In this document: one piece after another, positions 62,433-64,000 of the stretch
Layout of the letters: each line of letters begins with the position of its first letter
Position numbering within the stretch: the stretch's first letter is position 1
Assembly: GCF_002101395.1 (NCBI RefSeq)
Contig: NZ_CP019706.1
Span: forward strand, 1,240,001-1,304,000
DNA from: Pantoea alhagi
GTDB lineage: Bacteria > Pseudomonadota > Gammaproteobacteria > Enterobacterales > Enterobacteriaceae
Direction: 5' to 3'
Length of the DNA stretch: 64,000 bases
Translations under genes and position numbers: made by a program
Notes under the pieces: model-generated
Told to the model about the DNA's origin: nothing
The model's database searches: none
Seen by the model: only the letters and a program-made list of their open reading frames with translations

Positions 62433-63146
62433 TCAGGCACCCAGGTAAGCGCTGCGTACCGCCTCGTTAGCCAGCAGCGCATCGCCGCTGTCTTCCAGCA
62501 CCACGTGACCGTTCTCCAGTACGTAGCCGCGATCGGCCAGCTTTAACGCCTGATTGGCGTTTTGCTCCACCAGGAAAATAGTCATGCCCTCCTGGCGCAG
62601 TTGCTCAATGGTATCGAAGATCTGTTGAATGATAATCGGCGCCAGCCCCAGCGAAGGCTCATCCAGCAGCAGCAGTCGCGGCTGGCTCATCAGCGCACGG
62701 CCAATCGCCAGCATTTGCTGTTCGCCACCCGACATGGTGCCCGCGCGCTGAATACGCCGCTCATGCAGACGCGGAAACAGCGCGTAAACCTGCGCAATTC
62801 GCTGCTGGTATTGCTGGCGGCTGGCGAAGAAGCCGCCCATCGCCAGGTTCTCCTCCACCGTCATCCGCGAGAACACCCGGCGTCCTTCCGGCACGATAGC
62901 AATCGCCTCACGCATAATGCGTGCCGTTTGCCAGTCGGTGATCGCTTTACCATCAAAGGTAATGGTGCCTTCAGACGCGCGCGGCTCGCCGCACAGGGTG
63001 CCCAGCAGGGTAGTTTTTCCCGCTCCGTTCGCGCCAATCAGCGTGACAATTTCGCCCTGGTTAATCTCCAGACTAACCTGATGCAGTGCCTGAATTTTGC
63101 CGTAATGCGCGCTGACCTTGCTAAGCGTTAACATCGGATTCGCCAT
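62433..63146 (-). CDS. livF: Branched-chain amino acid ABC transporter ATPase LivF
   Basis: One of two ATPases of the LIV-I/LS uptake system for leucine, isoleucine and valine. The 237-residue product equals E. coli LivF. Walker A is GANGAGKTT, signature MSGGEQQMLAIGRA, Walker B LLLLDEPSLGLAP. The ATG at 63146 is chosen over 63158 by length and homology; it lies one base from the livG stop. Confidence 0.96.
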   Translation of the reverse strand: MANPMLTLSKVSAHYGKIQALHQVSLEINQGEIVTLIGANGAGKTTLLGTLCGEPRASEGTITFDGKAITDWQTARIMREAIAIVPEGRRVFSRMTVEENLAMGGFFASRQQYQQRIAQVYALFPRLHERRIQRAGTMSGGEQQMLAIGRALMSQPRLLLLDEPSLGLAPIIIQQIFDTIEQLRQEGMTIFLVEQNANQALKLADRGYVLENGHVVLEDSGDALLANEAVRSAYLGA

Positions 63147-63147
63147 T

Positions 63148-63915
63148 TTATGCCTCACCTAAATATGCGCGGATCACGTCCGGATTATTACGGATCTCTT
63201 CCGGCGTGCCGTTTGCCAGCGGCGTTCCCTGGTTAACCACATAGATGCGATCGGAAATACCCATTACCAGCTTCATATCATGCTCAATAAGCAGCACCGT
63301 GACCTTATGCTCGCTGCGCAGCTCCGCAATCAGCTCATCCAGCTCATGGGTCTCTTTCGGGTTCAGGCCCGCCGCAGGCTCATCCAGCATCAGAATTTCC
63401 GGACGCGTTACCATACAACGGGCAATTTCCAGCCGACGCTGCTGACCGTAAGCCAGATTGCCCGCCTGCCGGTTAGCCATCTCCAGCAGCCCAACGCGCT
63501 GTAGCCAGTTGGCAGCCTGATCCAGCGCCTCGTTTTCGCTACGCCGGAAAGCAGGCGTTTTCAACAGGCCAGCAAACAGGCCGCTTTTCAGATGCTGATG
63601 CTGCGCCACCAGCAGGTTTTCAATCACTGTCATTTCGCGAAACAGGCGGACATGCTGGAAGGTACGCACGATGCCCATGCGTGCAATCTGCTGGCCCGGC
63701 AACCCGGCCAGCTGGCGATCGCCTAAGCGAATCGATCCGCCGGTCGGCTTATAAAAACCGGTCAGGCAGTTAAACACCGTGGTTTTGCCCGCCCCGTTCG
63801 GGCCAATCAGCGACACGATCTCTTGTGGATGCAGCTCCAGCGCCACGTTATTGACCGCCAGCAGGCCGCCAAAGCGCATCATCAGGCCTTCCACCGTTAA
63901 TAAAGGCTGACTCAT
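63148..63915 (-). CDS. livG: Branched-chain amino acid ABC transporter ATPase LivG
   Basis: The second ATPase of the LIV system, 255 residues (same as E. coli). Walker A is GPNGAGKTT, signature LAYGQQRRLEIARC, Walker B EILMLDEPAAGLNP. The ATG at 63915 overlaps the livM stop (ATGA); upstream in-frame codons to 63990 lie inside livM and are rejected. Confidence 0.96.
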   Translation of the reverse strand: MSQPLLTVEGLMMRFGGLLAVNNVALELHPQEIVSLIGPNGAGKTTVFNCLTGFYKPTGGSIRLGDRQLAGLPGQQIARMGIVRTFQHVRLFREMTVIENLLVAQHQHLKSGLFAGLLKTPAFRRSENEALDQAANWLQRVGLLEMANRQAGNLAYGQQRRLEIARCMVTRPEILMLDEPAAGLNPKETHELDELIAELRSEHKVTVLLIEHDMKLVMGISDRIYVVNQGTPLANGTPEEIRNNPDVIRAYLGEA

Positions 63916-64000
63916 GCCTGCTCTCCTTGTTGATCGCGCTTCAGCTTCAGATGCGGACGCTGCATCGGTAATAATCCCTGCGGACGCCAAATCATCATCA
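63912..64000 (-). CDS. livM: Branched-chain amino acid ABC transporter permease LivM, C-terminal end (partial)
   Basis: Only the last 28 or so codons are present; the gene continues beyond the window. They read MMIWRPQGLLPMQRPHLKLK and end GEQA, matching the C-terminus of E. coli LivM. The stop overlaps the livG ATG by four bases. Confidence 0.85.
   Translation of the reverse strand, partial: MMIWRPQGLLPMQRPHLKLKRDQQGEQA

Noticed and set aside
1..64000. CRISPR array, tRNA, rRNA, insertion sequence or prophage
   Set aside because: None seen: no regularly spaced repeats, no tRNA cloverleaf recognised by eye, no transposase or integrase frame. A tRNA or covariance scan was not run.

Overview
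The window is chromosomal DNA from a member of the Enterobacterales. Gene order follows the E. coli K-12 stretch mrcA-nudE-igaA-yrfG-hslR-hslO-pckA-envZ-ompR-greB-tex-feoAB-bioH-gntX-nfuA-malQP-malT-glpRGE-glpD-glgPACXB-asd-yhgN-gntUKR-yhhW-ryhB-ggt-yhhA-ugpQCEAB-livFGM. Proteins are close to, but clearly diverged from, the E. coli ones, and small replacements at several junctions suggest an Erwiniaceae-type genome (Pantoea, Erwinia or Mixta relatives). That placement is an inference from remembered sequences; no search was run.

Layout. 1-5.4 kb: mrcA tail, nudE, and the igaA-yrfG-hslR-hslO run (envelope stress control, nucleotidase, heat-shock proteins). 5.4-6.8 kb: an AT-rich replacement zone where E. 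coli has yhgE, with two small membrane proteins and two decayed coding fragments. 6.8-14.5 kb: pckA, envZ/ompR, a YjbE-like secreted peptide, greB (reversed relative to E. coli) and tex. 14.6-19.3 kb: Fur-controlled feoAB, a stand-alone GH13_18 sugar phosphorylase (YcjM type) and a DUF1471 peptide. 19.5-21.7 kb: bioH, gntX, nfuA. 21.7-25.8 kb: an accessory island at the site of E. coli gntT. It carries a putative polymorphic toxin with its immunity gene, a decayed displaced copy of the toxin, and a DUF3289/DUF943 pair. 25.8-33.4 kb: malQ, malP, malT. 33.5-37.4 kb: glpR-glpG-glpE and glpD with a GlpR operator. 37.4-46.8 kb: the glycogen operon glgBXCAP. 47-52.2 kb: asd, yhgN, gntR and gntKU with a perfect GntR operator. 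52.4-57.9 kb: yhhW, the iron-responsive small RNA RyhB, a putative zinc-metallopeptidase effector with a lipoprotein immunity partner, ggt and yhhA. 57.1-64 kb: the Pho-controlled ugpBAECQ glycerol-3-phosphate uptake operon and the distal end of the liv branched-chain amino acid transporter.

Functionally the window is dominated by carbon storage and scavenging: glycogen synthesis and degradation, maltodextrin use, glycerol-3-phosphate, gluconate and gluconeogenesis. Iron homeostasis (feoAB, nfuA, ryhB) and envelope regulation (envZ/ompR, igaA) are the other themes. The accessory content is three effector/immunity-like pairs at two sites, with no secretion-system structural genes in the window. 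They are most simply read as orphan antibacterial effector cassettes, probably for a type VI secretion system encoded elsewhere.
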